Shown here piece after piece: positions 28,362 through 38,961 of a DNA stretch of 47,730 bases. The DNA comes from Priapulus caudatus (taxonomy: Eukaryota > Priapulida > Priapulimorpha > Priapulimorphida > Priapulidae): NCBI RefSeq assembly GCF_000485595.1, contig NW_014577705.1, forward strand, positions 27,751 to 75,480. The letters run 5' to 3'. Below the pieces are notes generated by a model. That model was given only the letters and a program-made list of their open reading frames with translations, searched no databases and was not told where the DNA came from. The translations under genes were made by a program, and so were the position numbers. The first letter of the stretch is position 1, and each line of letters starts with the position of its first letter.

Positions 28362-30950
28362 CAAAACTAGCAGTGCTTCAGTTTGGTTCCCGAAACAAAG
28401 GGGTGCAGAGTGTACGAGACGGGGTGGGGTGATGCCTCCTATCAGGGGACGAATTTTTATTTCTTTTAATCACTGACACAAATTTTTATTTTGGATTGAA
28501 AGACGCGTTGCCCTCAGTTTAATCTGAAGTCTTAGAGCACTACAGCATGCTGGAATAGCAACAAGACAAACATTAGATTCAAAGAAGAGTTATCAATGCA
28601 ACTTGCCTTTTATCCATACTTACGCGGGCTCAATGAGGAATAAATAAAGGAATACACACACAAGACAGTATTTACGGGACGACACGGCGGCTAGTTTAAT
28701 CGTTCAAATTTCAGGGGCACAACCGCAGTACAGTATGAAGGGGGGCATGGTAGATCAAGATGGAAAACACAACACTTGCTGTCAGTGACATAATGAATTC
28801 ATGCCCTGTTTATATAAATAAACAGTTTCTCAAGTTATTTTATATTACTTCTACAGTTGCTCTCAGCTCGACATATAGTTGAAATCACGTATCTGTGAGG
28901 TTTAAGAACGTTGCTTCAGAAAGCTGATCAGGACTTACACGAGTGCACCATGTTTCCACCAATGCTGATAGGCCTCACACATCGCAACATCAGCTTTACA
29001 ACCGAACGAACATCACAGAAAACGCTGTCTGCCAAAACGCCGTTCGTAAGAAAGGTGATAGCGTATAGCAAATCAGAAACACCAACGCCCTCAACATATT
29101 AGGCAGTTGCTGAGCATCTTTCTTCGCAGCCATGTGTTTGCCTAACCTCGGGATATTTTCAGCTAGCATCGCCTACACTCTCTAGCATCTCCTGGCCGTG
29201 TTTACATGAAAAGATTTCAGCAAAAAAGGGCAATGTCTTCTGGCGAGGCTAGCAAATCAACTGGGAGTTAAAACTCAGCCCATGCTGTATCGCATTAAAT
29301 AACTTTCAGACGAAATTCACACCACCCACGCCAGCTGGCATCACTAAAGCTGTCGCATCACTACATCACCACAGAAATGCTGCTGCTGCTGCAGCTGACA
29401 ACATCACTACTGCTAATGATAACTATGCCAGAATTGAAGTAACCGCGTCAACACAATGTAAACAAACAAATTTCAATTGTTGTATATTTTAGTGGGAAAA
29501 AAACAGTGTACGGGTGTTTCAAGACATGTTATAGCCTTACTTTAGACACTTGCTGTTATGTAAGCAATACCAGTAAGTAGTGTAGTGGTCGGAAAAATAC
29601 GAGAACGGTCAGTAATACTGTTTGAAATCCGTTTGCAATTCCGTTGTAGAAAAGATTTCAGTTTTACAATTAATTAGAAAAAAAGCAAGAAAATTCAGTA
29701 TAGAATGCCAAAAACAAACAAATACGTACCAGTAAGTACTGCAGTGTTCAGAAAAATGTCAGAATGACCAGGAAGACTGTTTGATATACTTGCTTTTTAA
29801 AAACTAGACTTGAACCCACAAACACTATACTTTGTCTTTGTAAGCTCTTGATTTTGTGAATGTGCAGTGTATTAATTCCTGCACACAAGCTACCTAAGCT
29901 ACATCATCTGCCGACCTCCAATAAACAACTTCCTGGAGAATTGGCAGGGCTTCAATAGTGGGTTAAGAAATGTGTTAACGTACTATTTTTAGACAATAAC
30001 TTGATACCTATACACAAATTGAAGTTTTGCACCATCACTTCTTGGGGGCTGACATTATGCATCACATCCTTGAATTCTGTCAGCACATAAATGCAAATTG
30101 CACTACTTAATATGAACTCTTACAAACTTTTGTTGTTTTTTGTTTTCCGAATTTAAGGAATATAACGTACGCTGTCAGCCACAAGAAACGATAGCGGAAA
30201 ACTCTCTTTAATTTGCTCATAGGTGTCAAGTCATCGCGTGAACACATTCTTACTTCTACCATTTAAAAGGGATAGATCTCGCAACAAAAGGCCTACATAT
30301 ACCTACTGTGAGCATACGTGCAGTGTGCAAACATCACGAAATGTTCTCATTGAGCCAGAAATGTGCTCCGAAGTTGACTATTTTGAAAACTCAAGTCAGA
30401 CGCAAGTTATTTGTACGAAGTGGCAGATAACGCAAAATAGTATCCATACGCCATAGCGCAAATAGTTCCAGGAACGAAAACACTATATTTGTTTCCTGGT
30501 TGCATAAGTAATATAGAGAACTATATATATGATTTAAACAAATTTCACAATTTTGTACTGAATAAACATCGAATAATGAATTATAACTTGTTTTATAATA
30601 GAAAGGAACTGTTACTGAATCAAGTAGACCGCTCCGCTGTGTCCGGGATGTGTAAACATCACTGTGGTGCTACATTCGTAAGAGAAGTAATTTCGTTTAG
30701 ATTTTGAGATGAAATGTTATGAAAGTAGCAATACAAATGAGTTGTAGTGAATTTTGCAACATATGCAAGCTCACAGTAGGTATATATATATATGCATTTA
30801 GCTGCGAGGTTGATCAACTTTAAGTCCTGCCACCTCCAAAGGAAATGTGGAGTGGGCACACTTTATTAGGTACTAGCGGCGTTGTCCGGGGAAATCAGTG
30901 GCGTTACTCAGTTGATGACCGCTTGGTTGAAAGAGAAATACCCAAAAAAA
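28362..30950. other. IP6K upstream intron or intergenic, mostly featureless
   Basis: AT-rich DNA with no recognised exon. A diverged direct duplication of about 73 bp occurs at 29568-29640 and 29727-29798. The first IP6K coding exon should lie in this stretch or between here and 33.8 kb, but no short segment ending in a Leu-Leu-Glu-like donor could be fixed. Confidence 0.4.
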
Positions 30951-30954
30951 TCCA

Positions 30955-31010
30955 ACTATCTATCTATCCATGCATCCATCCATGTATCCATCCATCCATC
31001 CCATCACACC
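30955..31010. repeat. (ATCC)n/(ATCT)n microsatellite
   Basis: Short tetranucleotide tract of ATCT then ATCC units with interruptions. Confidence 0.85.
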
Positions 31011-31204
31011 GCATCCCCCATCCCATCCCAAAGGACCCAAACAGTAACAAATAATAAGAAATCAAAAGAAGAAGCTTCAGCCTAACCAAGACTTCAGCAT
31101 GTACGCTTATAGATTGAGTTCTCACCTGTTCACTATGTTCACTATGTTCAACTGTAGCACAAATAGTTCAATTGTTGCTACCAAACAATAATCTTAAGAC
31201 ACTC

Positions 31205-31495
31205 GCACGTTGCCGCCATCTATTGACGAATAGTAAAGTATTAATTTGTTTTCAATTTTTAACTTTTTAACTTGTCTTATTTTTTTAATGAATATATATA
31301 AAATTTATTTTTTAAATTTTGAAGTGGCAGAAGTACTGGCTGAAGTTGCAGAAATACATACTAAAGAGGTAGGTAAAAAGAAAAAAGGAGAAAATACGTT
31401 CCCCAGCTGGGACTCGAACCCGGAATGTTTATCTATACGCACCGCCATCTATTGATGAATAGAATTTTAATCAATTTTTAACTTTTTTAAATTTT
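31205..31495. repeat. Direct repeats flanking a tRNA T-arm-like segment
   Basis: CGCCATCTATTGA followed by GAATAG and AATTTTTAACTTTTT occurs at about 31213-31270 and again at 31442-31490. Between them, on the minus strand at 31411-31420, is GGTTCGAGTC, which fits a pol III B box, within CCGGGTTCGAGTCCCAG. No full tRNA cloverleaf or A box could be drawn, so this may be a remnant of a tRNA-derived SINE. Confidence 0.4.
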
Positions 31496-32081
31496 TGTTT
31501 CTGCCAGAACCACCTCCCAGACGTGCTGATTCTGAAAATATCTTTAGTTTTCCTCTAGGCTGCAGAGTTCTCTAGTTATGCAAGTACGGACTAATTCGGC
31601 TGAACAACTTTTATATATAGATATTGTGTGCAAGATGTAACATGTTGTTAACTCTACATAAGTATATTGGCTTAACTACCCCAATCATTTAACATCATGC
31701 TATATACAACAAATAATTATCATTTATATCTATATTCGACATTCTATAGTAAATATGAACGTACCCGGTATGAACTTTATCCATTATAGATATGGTCATC
31801 GCACTTAGACTGGTAAACCAACTCTAGTAAACTACTGTCGCCTTGTTACGTGCAGTACCCTACTGCATGCAGACGACACGGCTTCAGTGACTCTTGCTCA
31901 GGCCACTACTTCAGTACTTGCATCAAAGAGGATATCTGGAACAAAATTAATTCCTTAAAAGCATATAGCCTTCTACAAGTATTACTGCCTCGTTTATTAC
32001 TTCGTGAAATAATACTCACAACACAAGTAAAAGTATCCAGACTATTATCTGATTAGATATGTAAGTTTCTGTTTCTGTTGT

Positions 32082-32630
32082 GGACGTGGATATTCGTCCG
32101 AGCATCGGACACCTGTTCGTATGCGCTATTCGTCCGAGCAGTTGTTGCGTATGCGCTGTTCATGTTGTATTACATAAATGTAATAATAATAATGCTAGTC
32201 TAGGGAGGCGCCTACTCCCTAACCACGCCTACTCTCTAATCCTAACCGTAACACTAACTATAAACCAACTCGGTTCTATTATTATACGCTCGGTTTCATA
32301 TATATACGCGAGTGATAGTACCAAACACTATCTATGGTGTATAACCACATACGCAACGTATGTATGCAGGGGCGTCACAGCCGTAGGACTGCCGTAGCAA
32401 AACGCTACGGGCCCCCAGCCTAAAAGGCATAAAATAATCAAAAATCTAAAGGGTAAATAGCATTTTAGAGCGTCTAGATTTAAAAATTATACCCCCCCTT
32501 CACACTTCCTACCTACAGCACTCGTGCCGTGCGCCTGCGGCATGCAACATGAACAGCGCATGCGCAACAACTGCTCGGACGAATAGCGCATAGGAGCAGG
32601 TGTCCGATGCTCGGACGAATATCCACATCG
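32082..32630. mobile_element. Long-TIR element with 9-bp target duplication (MULE-like)
   Basis: 549 bp with inverted arms of about 90 bp (32082-32170 and 32541-32630), both containing GTGGATATTCGTCCGAGCAT. It is flanked by the exact 9-bp direct repeat ttctgttgt at 32073-32081 and 32631-32639. Long arms with 9-bp duplications are typical of Mutator-like elements. There is no transposase. The interior at 32192-32260 resembles the core of the element at 10870-11175. Confidence 0.8.
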
Positions 32631-32639
32631 TTCTGTTGT

Positions 32640-32760
32640 AGTACGTAAGTGTAAGTGTAGCAGTAGTAATAAGTAACTAGTATTACTATTAGTAGTACTA
32701 CTATTATTGACTATTACTATTAGTACTAATACTATTACTACTACTAGTACTAGTATTACC
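32640..32760. repeat. (TAG/TAC)n imperfect trinucleotide tract
   Basis: TAGTAC, TATTAC and TACTAG phrases repeat between two inverted-repeat elements. Confidence 0.7.
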
Positions 32761-32765
32761 TGTTA

Positions 32766-33181
32766 TAGCTCTAGTACTATAGCCCGTGTTCGATTAACTG
32801 CCGCAGGGCTATAGCACATTGTCGGCTGGAAATACCAACTACAACCTGTTACCACCTGTCCCCATGAAAGATGGATCGCAAAACGCAAAGTTATCGGGCT
32901 TATTTATCTACAATTCGTCTTCGTTTCAAAATGAAATGCCAGTAGTGCTTACTTTGTGGAATAAAAGGACAAATACATGGTGTAAAGTTGTTGAAAGTGT
33001 TCAAAAGGATAGGTGAGATCTCCATGTAGATAAATAAATGTTAAAAAGCCCGATAACTTTGCGTTTTGCGATCCATTTTTCATGGGGACAGGTGGTAACA
33101 GGTCGTAGTTGGTATTTCCAGCCGACAATGTGCTATAGCCCTGCGGCAGTTAATCGAACGCGGGCTATAGTAATAGAGCTA
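32766..33181. mobile_element. Foldback element with 135-bp inverted arms
   Basis: 416 bp with arms at 32766-32900 and 33047-33181 that are nearly perfect inverted copies, each containing CTATAGCCC and CGATAACTTTGCGTTTTGCG or its complement. The flanks are TACCTGTTA and TACCTGTGA, a likely 9-bp duplication with one change. There is no coding sequence, and the 65-codon frame at 32819 is an arm-plus-loop shadow. Confidence 0.85.
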
Positions 33182-33621
33182 TACCTGTGAATATAGTGTT
33201 AGTGTTACAACTTACACTGTTAGTGTTACTGTTAGTGTTACTAATAATAAACACAGATCAGCTGACTTGAATACTGTACAGTATAGTCAATTCGCCCTCC
33301 CTCGCTGTATTTATTAAAAAAAACTTGTTGTGATATATGTAAGAATGTAATATACTTGAAAGCGTAAATAAATTTCAAAATCTAATCTAAAAAAAAAAAA
33401 ATTCTGCAAAACAGTTCACGGTTCTACTTCTAACACTAACAAGTTTCATTTCAAACAAAAACGGTTAATAATACTGTCATGGCTGATCGTGTATGGTTGT
33501 TTGATTTATTTTGGTCATCAGCTAATAAAATATTCAAATTATCTTAAGAATAAGCTGTGTAAGTGTTACGTTTCTACACAGGAACAGGCGACAAAGATTT
33601 CAGCTTGTTTACTTCAACCCC

Positions 33622-33675
33622 AACATGGCGGCGTTAATTCGCGGATACGGAACACGGAAACGCGGTCACGTGACC
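33622..33675. promoter_or_regulatory. Candidate housekeeping promoter module
   Basis: AACATGGCGGC at 33622-33632 matches the YY1 consensus. The 12-bp palindrome GGTCACGTGACC at 33664-33675 is a CACGTG E-box. The pair sits about 170 bp before the RPS21 pyrimidine tract and between the divergent RPS21 and IP6K genes. Its role is inferred from motifs only. Confidence 0.45.
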
Positions 33676-33848
33676 AAAATGAAAAATCGAATCAACAAAT
33701 TAGTTTCGTGTAGGTTTAAATAGTAATTAGGAACTAGTATAAAATATTATAAACTTTTCGCTGTTATTTTACTTAATACGCAGACTTTTATTAACATTTA
33801 TTTAAAACTCACAAAATGTTTTGTTCACTTGTTTCAGCACGATAAGTA

Positions 33849-33862
33849 CTCCCTCTTTTTCC
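33849..33862 (+). promoter_or_regulatory. 5'TOP-like pyrimidine tract of RPS21
   Basis: Fourteen consecutive pyrimidines (CTCCCTCTTTTTCC) followed by GGTAG. Animal ribosomal-protein transcripts start with a C inside such a tract. A short non-coding first exon would then splice to the acceptor at 33995-33996, 17 bases before the ATG. The donor is either CCG|gtagtg or CGTG|gtttgt. Confidence 0.6.
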
Positions 33863-34013
33863 GGTAGTGACCCTGCTCGTGGTTTGTATTTTTGAGATTT
33901 TCGTGTACAAAATTCCAGAAATGAGTACATGAGCTAATATTCATCAGATATATTTTTTATTTACTGTGTACAGTAACCTACTTTTAATATTTTCAGGCAA
34001 ACACAAATTCAAT

Positions 34014-37000
34014 ATGCAGAACGAAGCAGGAGAATACGTTGACATGTACATTCCTAGGAAATGGTAGGTTATCATTTACTTTAGTCCGAGCCGACGCAGA
34101 CCACAGTAATGGTGTCTGCGGCCGTGTCTATCTCAATCACGGAAAGCCACCTCCAGTTTGGAGGTGGTACTTATAAGTAATATATGCGCCCGATATATAC
34201 AATCCTATTGCGTGGAACTTACTTTAATCTGAACTTGAATCATTTATCTACGTGCATGCACGCTATCATGTCCTGGTAGCGGCCACAACATAAGAATATA
34301 TCAAGTTGTTAACCTAATGAGTAATGGTTAATCCAATGAAAATGTTCTGTCTTCATTCACATTTGTCAACCAATGAAAATCACTTCCGGTTACTTCGGCT
34401 ATTCCTGATGTTCAACAGGAAACATGGTAGGTAGTCCGCGCCATCTATTATTATTTTCGAATTATTATTTCCGAGTGAACCCGAGGCTACCGGAAGTGAA
34501 TTTCATTGGTCGATTGAAAAATCTGTCCAATATGGTCAAAAATATCGAAGTTACTCTTACTAGGATGAATTATTGCATGAAAACAAAGTTCTGAAACGGA
34601 GATAAAGTTTTCGGAAAACGATATTGACAAATAGAAGGTCTGTACTTGATATTTTGGGTTGGCTATACCCCCGTCACGCCCTCAGTGCTACTCGATTCAC
34701 CTATCCATTGCCCTCAACAAAAATTGCAACAATTTTTACAAGGGTGACTGCAGACGATAAACCTGCACCCTCAGATTAGCAAAGCGGAGTTATAACGTCT
34801 GCATTTGCGGACTAGTTATCATTCAATGACATTTTTGCTTTGGCCGCAGGTTCGCAATCACGTAATTGTTTGTGTCAGTGTGTCTGACAGAATGCTGGAT
34901 GATGAATTTTTGGGCGCAATCTTGTGTCAGCAGCTATATCATTCTATGCATACCATATGTAGTCGGCATCATGTTTCTTCATAACATGGTCTTGTTGACT
35001 TTAGTTTGCCAACGCACTCAACGCGTTTATGCCGTTAGATACAATAATGTAACCCAAACCCAGGATAGGGTTACAACGCGAGCGTATGGTTTTCTGTGGA
35101 GGAAGTTCAGGGAACCCCTGAGTGAATCACTCAGGGTGGTTTGCTGGTGCGTTTTCAGAGACTAGAACTTCCAAACTGTGTTTATTCTAAACACGAATCT
35201 TTCTCCGCTATCCTGGAACTTACTATGTATCACAATACTCTGTATTAAACTAATATAACCTGTTACAAAAATTCGGAGTGACGAGCGGCGGATATTTCGA
35301 GCGCCATTTCTGTTGACCTGTGACGTACGCATTCCCAATGCGCATAGCGTTCGGCTAACTTCGTCATGACGTCACGACTGACAGCAGGCATCCCATGATA
35401 CATTCGATCCTGGAGTCGAAGTTAGTCGAACGCTATGTGCATTGGGAATGCGTACGTCACAGGTCAACAGAAATGGCGCTCGAAATATCTGTCGCTCGTC
35501 ACTTCGAATTTTTGTAACAGGTTATATTAGTTTAATACAGAGTATTGTGATACATAGTAAGTTCCAGGATAGCGGAGAAAGGTTCGTGTTTAGAATAAAC
35601 CCAGTTTGGAAGTTCTAGTCTCTGAAAACGCACCAGCAAACTGCCCCGAGTGATTCACTCAGGGGTTTCCTGAATGTCCTCCACAGAAAACCATACGCTC
35701 GCGTTGTAACCCTATCCTGGGTTTGGGTTACATTATTGTATCTATGAACGCGTGCACAAAAGCGCGTGCGTAAAGTAGGGATCGCTCGAACTTTGTGGCT
35801 AGCATTGTATTCTGGACCAGTGACAGTGTGTTGGGTGTATATGTGTGTGTGTTGTGTGTGTGTAGGTGTGTATATAGGTGTGTGTTGTGTTGGTGGTAAC
35901 CCTATCCTGGGTTTGGGTTACATTATTGTATCTATCAACGCGTGCACAAAAGCGCGTGCGTAAAGTAGGGATCGCTCGAACTTCGTGGCTAGCATTGTAT
36001 TCTGGACCAGTGACAGTGTGTTGGGTGCGCTAGTTCTCGATAAGCTTGATCATTGACGGCGTATGTGTCGCTATGGTTTTTGGTGTCTATTTACCTGCAA
36101 CTAACATGGGCCAAGTAATACGTGTGAGTCGTGTTGAATCCTCAAAATGTATTGCCAAAACTACATTAATTTAAATCTTGCAAAATATGTATGTGTACTA
36201 TTAAGATTGCATAATGAAGGTGGTTACTCAAGTTCAAAAGTAATGCAAATTAGTTTTATTACACCACCTCAATTTTATTAATCTGGATTGTGTATGATTT
36301 TGATTGCTTGATGATGAAAGGTAGTTTTTAGCTCATCTGACATAGTCAGATGCAGCTTGTAGAATCGCATGATCGTCCGTCCGTCCGTCCGTCCGTCCGT
36401 CCGTCCGGGCGTCCGTCCGTGCGTCCGTCCGGGCGTCCGTCCGGGCGTCCGTCCGTGCGTCCGTCAACAGTTGGGCACAAATCTTAACCGCTTGACGTAC
36501 GGTCACGATATTCGGGACGTGGGGGGGTAATCCGAAAACGAGTTGGGATGTTGAAGCTGGGGGTCAAAGGTCAAAGGTCAAGAGGTGTAAAAGAAGGGGG
36601 AACATTCACTCCTTAACTTACGGTATAGGGAGGAAATACAGAATTGCGGCACAAATCTAAACGGCTCGATCTAGGCTCGTGATAGTCGGTGTATGTAAGG
36701 AAAAGCCATCCACTGTGCCGAAATTGGAGGTCACAGGTCAGTGGGCACAGGGCAGATTTTAGACATTTTCTGAGGAAGCAATGGTCTGACGGAGCGATTG
36801 AAAAACTTTTTTGTTTCAGCGGTGACCTAGCATTTTTATGGCTTTATTGAAAGGACATGAAATGTCCCTTCTGCTGACATGCGAAGAGTAAAGTGTCGGA
36901 TAACCTTTGACGCCTCAAGAGGAGGGTTAAACATGGATTGTTGACTGTCTGTTAGAAAGAATTTGACTGGCCGGTTTGCTAGTAGAATCTATACATGCCT

Positions 37001-38961
37001 GGATGTATGAGGCTACAATGTCACAGTGAAATTTCAAAAGCTAATTTGGTTAAAGTAAGGTTTATGCTCCTTAAATCGTATAATTTCTATGGCATTCTGT
37101 CTGTCAGTATGTTACATGTAACGTATGCCACTGCCAGTGGCTGCTGCCAGTGCATGTGTTGGTGCAGTTTTTTGCCTGCCTTAATTGGTTACAGGTGGCA
37201 GCTCTCTATTGCAATTTGCAGCCTGTAGGCTTGCGTATGGTAAATGGATGAGTGCTTACCTATTCTGTCTTGCAGATAGTTGTTGCTAACTACGTATGAT
37301 GGGAGCTTCCATCTTTAATCTGAAGACACTTAAACGTACGCGCCATCTCGTGGCAACTTTCATAACGATCCCAACGAACATTCTGTTTGAGAAGGTTCCT
37401 GATACATCCCTGTGCATTCCACTGTGTTCGGGCGTGTATTGTGAACACATTTGGAACTTTGGGACTAACAGGGTTTACTAGAATCCCACCACTCCACCAC
37501 AGAGTCACCGCAGTAGACGTTAGATGAGCGCTGTCGCTCTGTGGCACTTGTTGTAAACTAAAGCAAGTTTTAAATTTTTTATATAGTTCTGCCAGCAATA
37601 GAATCATCCATGCAAGAGACTATGCCTCTATTCAGTTGAACATCTCTGATGTAAGTATTGTGTAGCAATGCACATATGGTTATAAAGATATATAGTTAAT
37701 CATTAATATGCAATATTCACAAATGTAAATCTCGTTTTTTATAGAAAAAGTAAATTCCCAATGATTGTGTAACTTGTTAACATTCTGATATTTTGATTTT
37801 TACTTTGAAAATGCTAACAACAACAAATAATACATTGCTTTTAACCATATTTTAGGTTGACGAAACAACTGGGAGAGTGACTGGTACATACAAAACCTAT
37901 GCTGTTTGTGGATCAATCAGGCGCATGGTAATTTTTTGTTTTTCTGTCAGTATCATCAAAAGAGTAGTATTTTGTCTCCTCCTAGCCTATGCTGAGATGG
38001 GATTGTTGTCGTAGTTGTGGCTAATACATCAATTTCGTCGCACAATTGCTGTTTAGTAAACGCTGCAGGTAAACCTGAATCTGTTTCCTATTGCAAACCA
38101 TATCACACTGGGTCTGACTATCTTTAGATTTAAGTAAATAGCAGTTCAACGACATGCGTTCAGGTGTTGGTTTAGCTCGTTTTCCACTCGTAAGTCAGCT
38201 GGGCTGGATCTGTTTGGCGATGACCACTTTGTGAGAATCGCAGAACGCACTCTGCCGGCCCTGCGTTACACTTGTGGTACATAAAGTGCTAGACATTGTC
38301 CGCTGTCCTTGCAAGCCGTTCTGGTCTGCATATCAGTGAACACTGCTTAGTGGTTTCCTGAGAGTTGGCAACAAGTTGTTCTGTACTGGTTGCCTTAGTT
38401 GTTGAAACAAACATAGTTGGCAAATAACTGATGGGATTATAAGGGCACGCCTGTAATCCCTGCTTGATTAAATCTGTTGTTCTTTTACAGGGCGAATCTG
38501 ATGGCTGTATTAACAGATTGGCGAAAAAGGATAACATTTTGTCAAAGTGAGTGCAAGCTTGTACCAAAACATTGTAATTAAACTGCAGTGTGTCATGATT
38601 AATCCCATGAGAAAGTCAGCTAGGTTTTCTAACGAGATGAGAACCCTGGCGTTACACTTGTGGAATAACAAATGCTGTCAGTAATTCACTGTGTTGTGAG
38701 CTGTTCTGGTCCACATATCAGTGTATGCTGTTCAGTTGCTTCTCCTAGTTTGGCTACCAGCTAATTATTGGGTGCTGGGTGCCATAGCTGTAGAAGTGTA
38801 CAGATTTTACAGAGGTTATTGTCTTCCTATGAAGAAAGTTGGGAATTCCTATTTATGGTTTATATTTATTAGTGGCAGAGCGTGTAAATGTGACTTAAAT
38901 GATGCTAATAATAATAATTATTATTATTATATTTGTAATATATTTCAGGAGTTTCCAATGA
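34014..38961 (+). CDS. RPS21: 40S ribosomal protein eS21 (RPS21), complete
   Basis: Small-subunit cytosolic ribosomal protein. Coding exons: 34014-34063, 37587-37650, 37856-37927, 38491-38546 and 38949-38961. All junctions are GT-AG with matching phases, giving 84 residues and TGA; human RPS21 has 83. Conserved blocks are MQNEAGEYVDMYIPRKC at the N-terminus, SASNRII in exon 2, YKTYAVCGSIRRMGESD across exons 3 and 4, and the short C-terminal LSKSFQ. The last exon adds only four codons (one split) and a stop, but it keeps the SK-x-F ending of the family. Intron 1 is 3.5 kb and full of repeats. Introns 3 and 4 each contain an H/ACA snoRNA-like sequence. A TOP-like tract and a non-coding first exon lie upstream. 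Poly(A) hexamers follow at 39398 and 39405. Confidence 0.97.
34087..34167. other. Cluster of three hairpins in RPS21 intron 1
   Basis: Starting about 30 bases after the first coding exon: CGCAGA/TCTGCG (34095-34120), CCGTG/CACGG (34122-34142) and the 9-bp stem CCACCTCCA/TGGAGGTGG with a 3-base loop (34147-34167). It could be an RNA structure or small repeats. No snoRNA boxes are seen. Confidence 0.4.
34370..34509. mobile_element. Small inverted-repeat element in RPS21 intron 1
   Basis: CCAATGAAAATCACTTCCGGT at 34370-34390 is nearly the inverse of the segment at 34489-34509 (CACTTCCGGT kept exactly). Total about 140 bp with no coding sequence. Target duplications are not clear. Confidence 0.5.
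35035..35744. mobile_element. Foldback with 330-bp inverted arms in RPS21 intron 1
   Basis: Left arm 35035-35363 and right arm 35417-35744 are inverted copies with few mismatches, separated by 53 bp that contain TGACGTCA (35367-35374). There are no coding frames beyond arm shadows. It is probably a foldback or large MITE-like element, or an inverted duplication. Confidence 0.85.
35706..36027. repeat. 190-bp-period direct duplication next to the foldback
   Basis: Segments 35706-35837 and 35896-36027 are near-identical 132-bp direct copies (both hold GGATCGCTCGAACTT and TCTGGACCAGTGACAGTG). They are separated by a 58-bp GT-rich spacer. The first copy overlaps the end of the right foldback arm. 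Confidence 0.9.
36376..36467. repeat. (GTCC)n microsatellite
   Basis: Tandem GTCC units with GTGC and GGGC variants, preceded by the short palindrome CATCTGACATAGTCAGATG. Confidence 0.95.
38263..38416 (+). ncRNA. H/ACA snoRNA-like sequence in RPS21 intron 3
   Basis: H box ATATCA at 38330-38335 and ACA at 38411-38413, three bases before the predicted 3' end. The 3' hairpin has a lower stem GTTTC/GAAAC (38353-38357 with 38404-38408), a symmetric 9/9 internal pocket, and an upper stem GGCAAC/GTTGCC (38367-38372 with 38389-38394). Sixteen bases separate the upper stem from ACA, as expected for a pseudouridylation pocket. The 5' hairpin is less clear. The 5' end is placed from similarity with the intron 4 copy (GCGTTACACTTGTGG). 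Confidence 0.65.
38649..38805 (+). ncRNA. H/ACA snoRNA-like sequence in RPS21 intron 4
   Basis: Related to the intron 3 copy. H box ATATCA at 38715-38720 and ACA at 38800-38802. The 3' hairpin has a lower stem CTTCT/AGAAG (38739-38743 with 38792-38796), an 8/8 pocket, and upper stems GGC/GCC and CCAGC/GCTGG. Again 16 bases lie between the upper stem and ACA. The lower stem differs in sequence from the intron 3 copy but still pairs, which supports selection on structure. The 5' hairpin is closed by GTGGA/TCCAC just before the H box. Confidence 0.68.

Noticed and set aside
30659-30859. Candidate IP6K start exon ending in a Leu-Glu-like donor on the minus strand (near 30835)
   Set aside because: In the phase needed for the next exon there is no start codon before the segment ends. 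The CCACCTCC motif also occurs elsewhere.
31395-31430. tRNA gene on the minus strand
   Set aside because: Only a B-box and T-arm-like segment is present; no acceptor stem, anticodon arm or A box could be drawn.
36376-36467. CRISPR-like regular repeat
   Set aside because: Simple GTCC microsatellite in a eukaryotic intron. No array with unique spacers occurs anywhere in the window.
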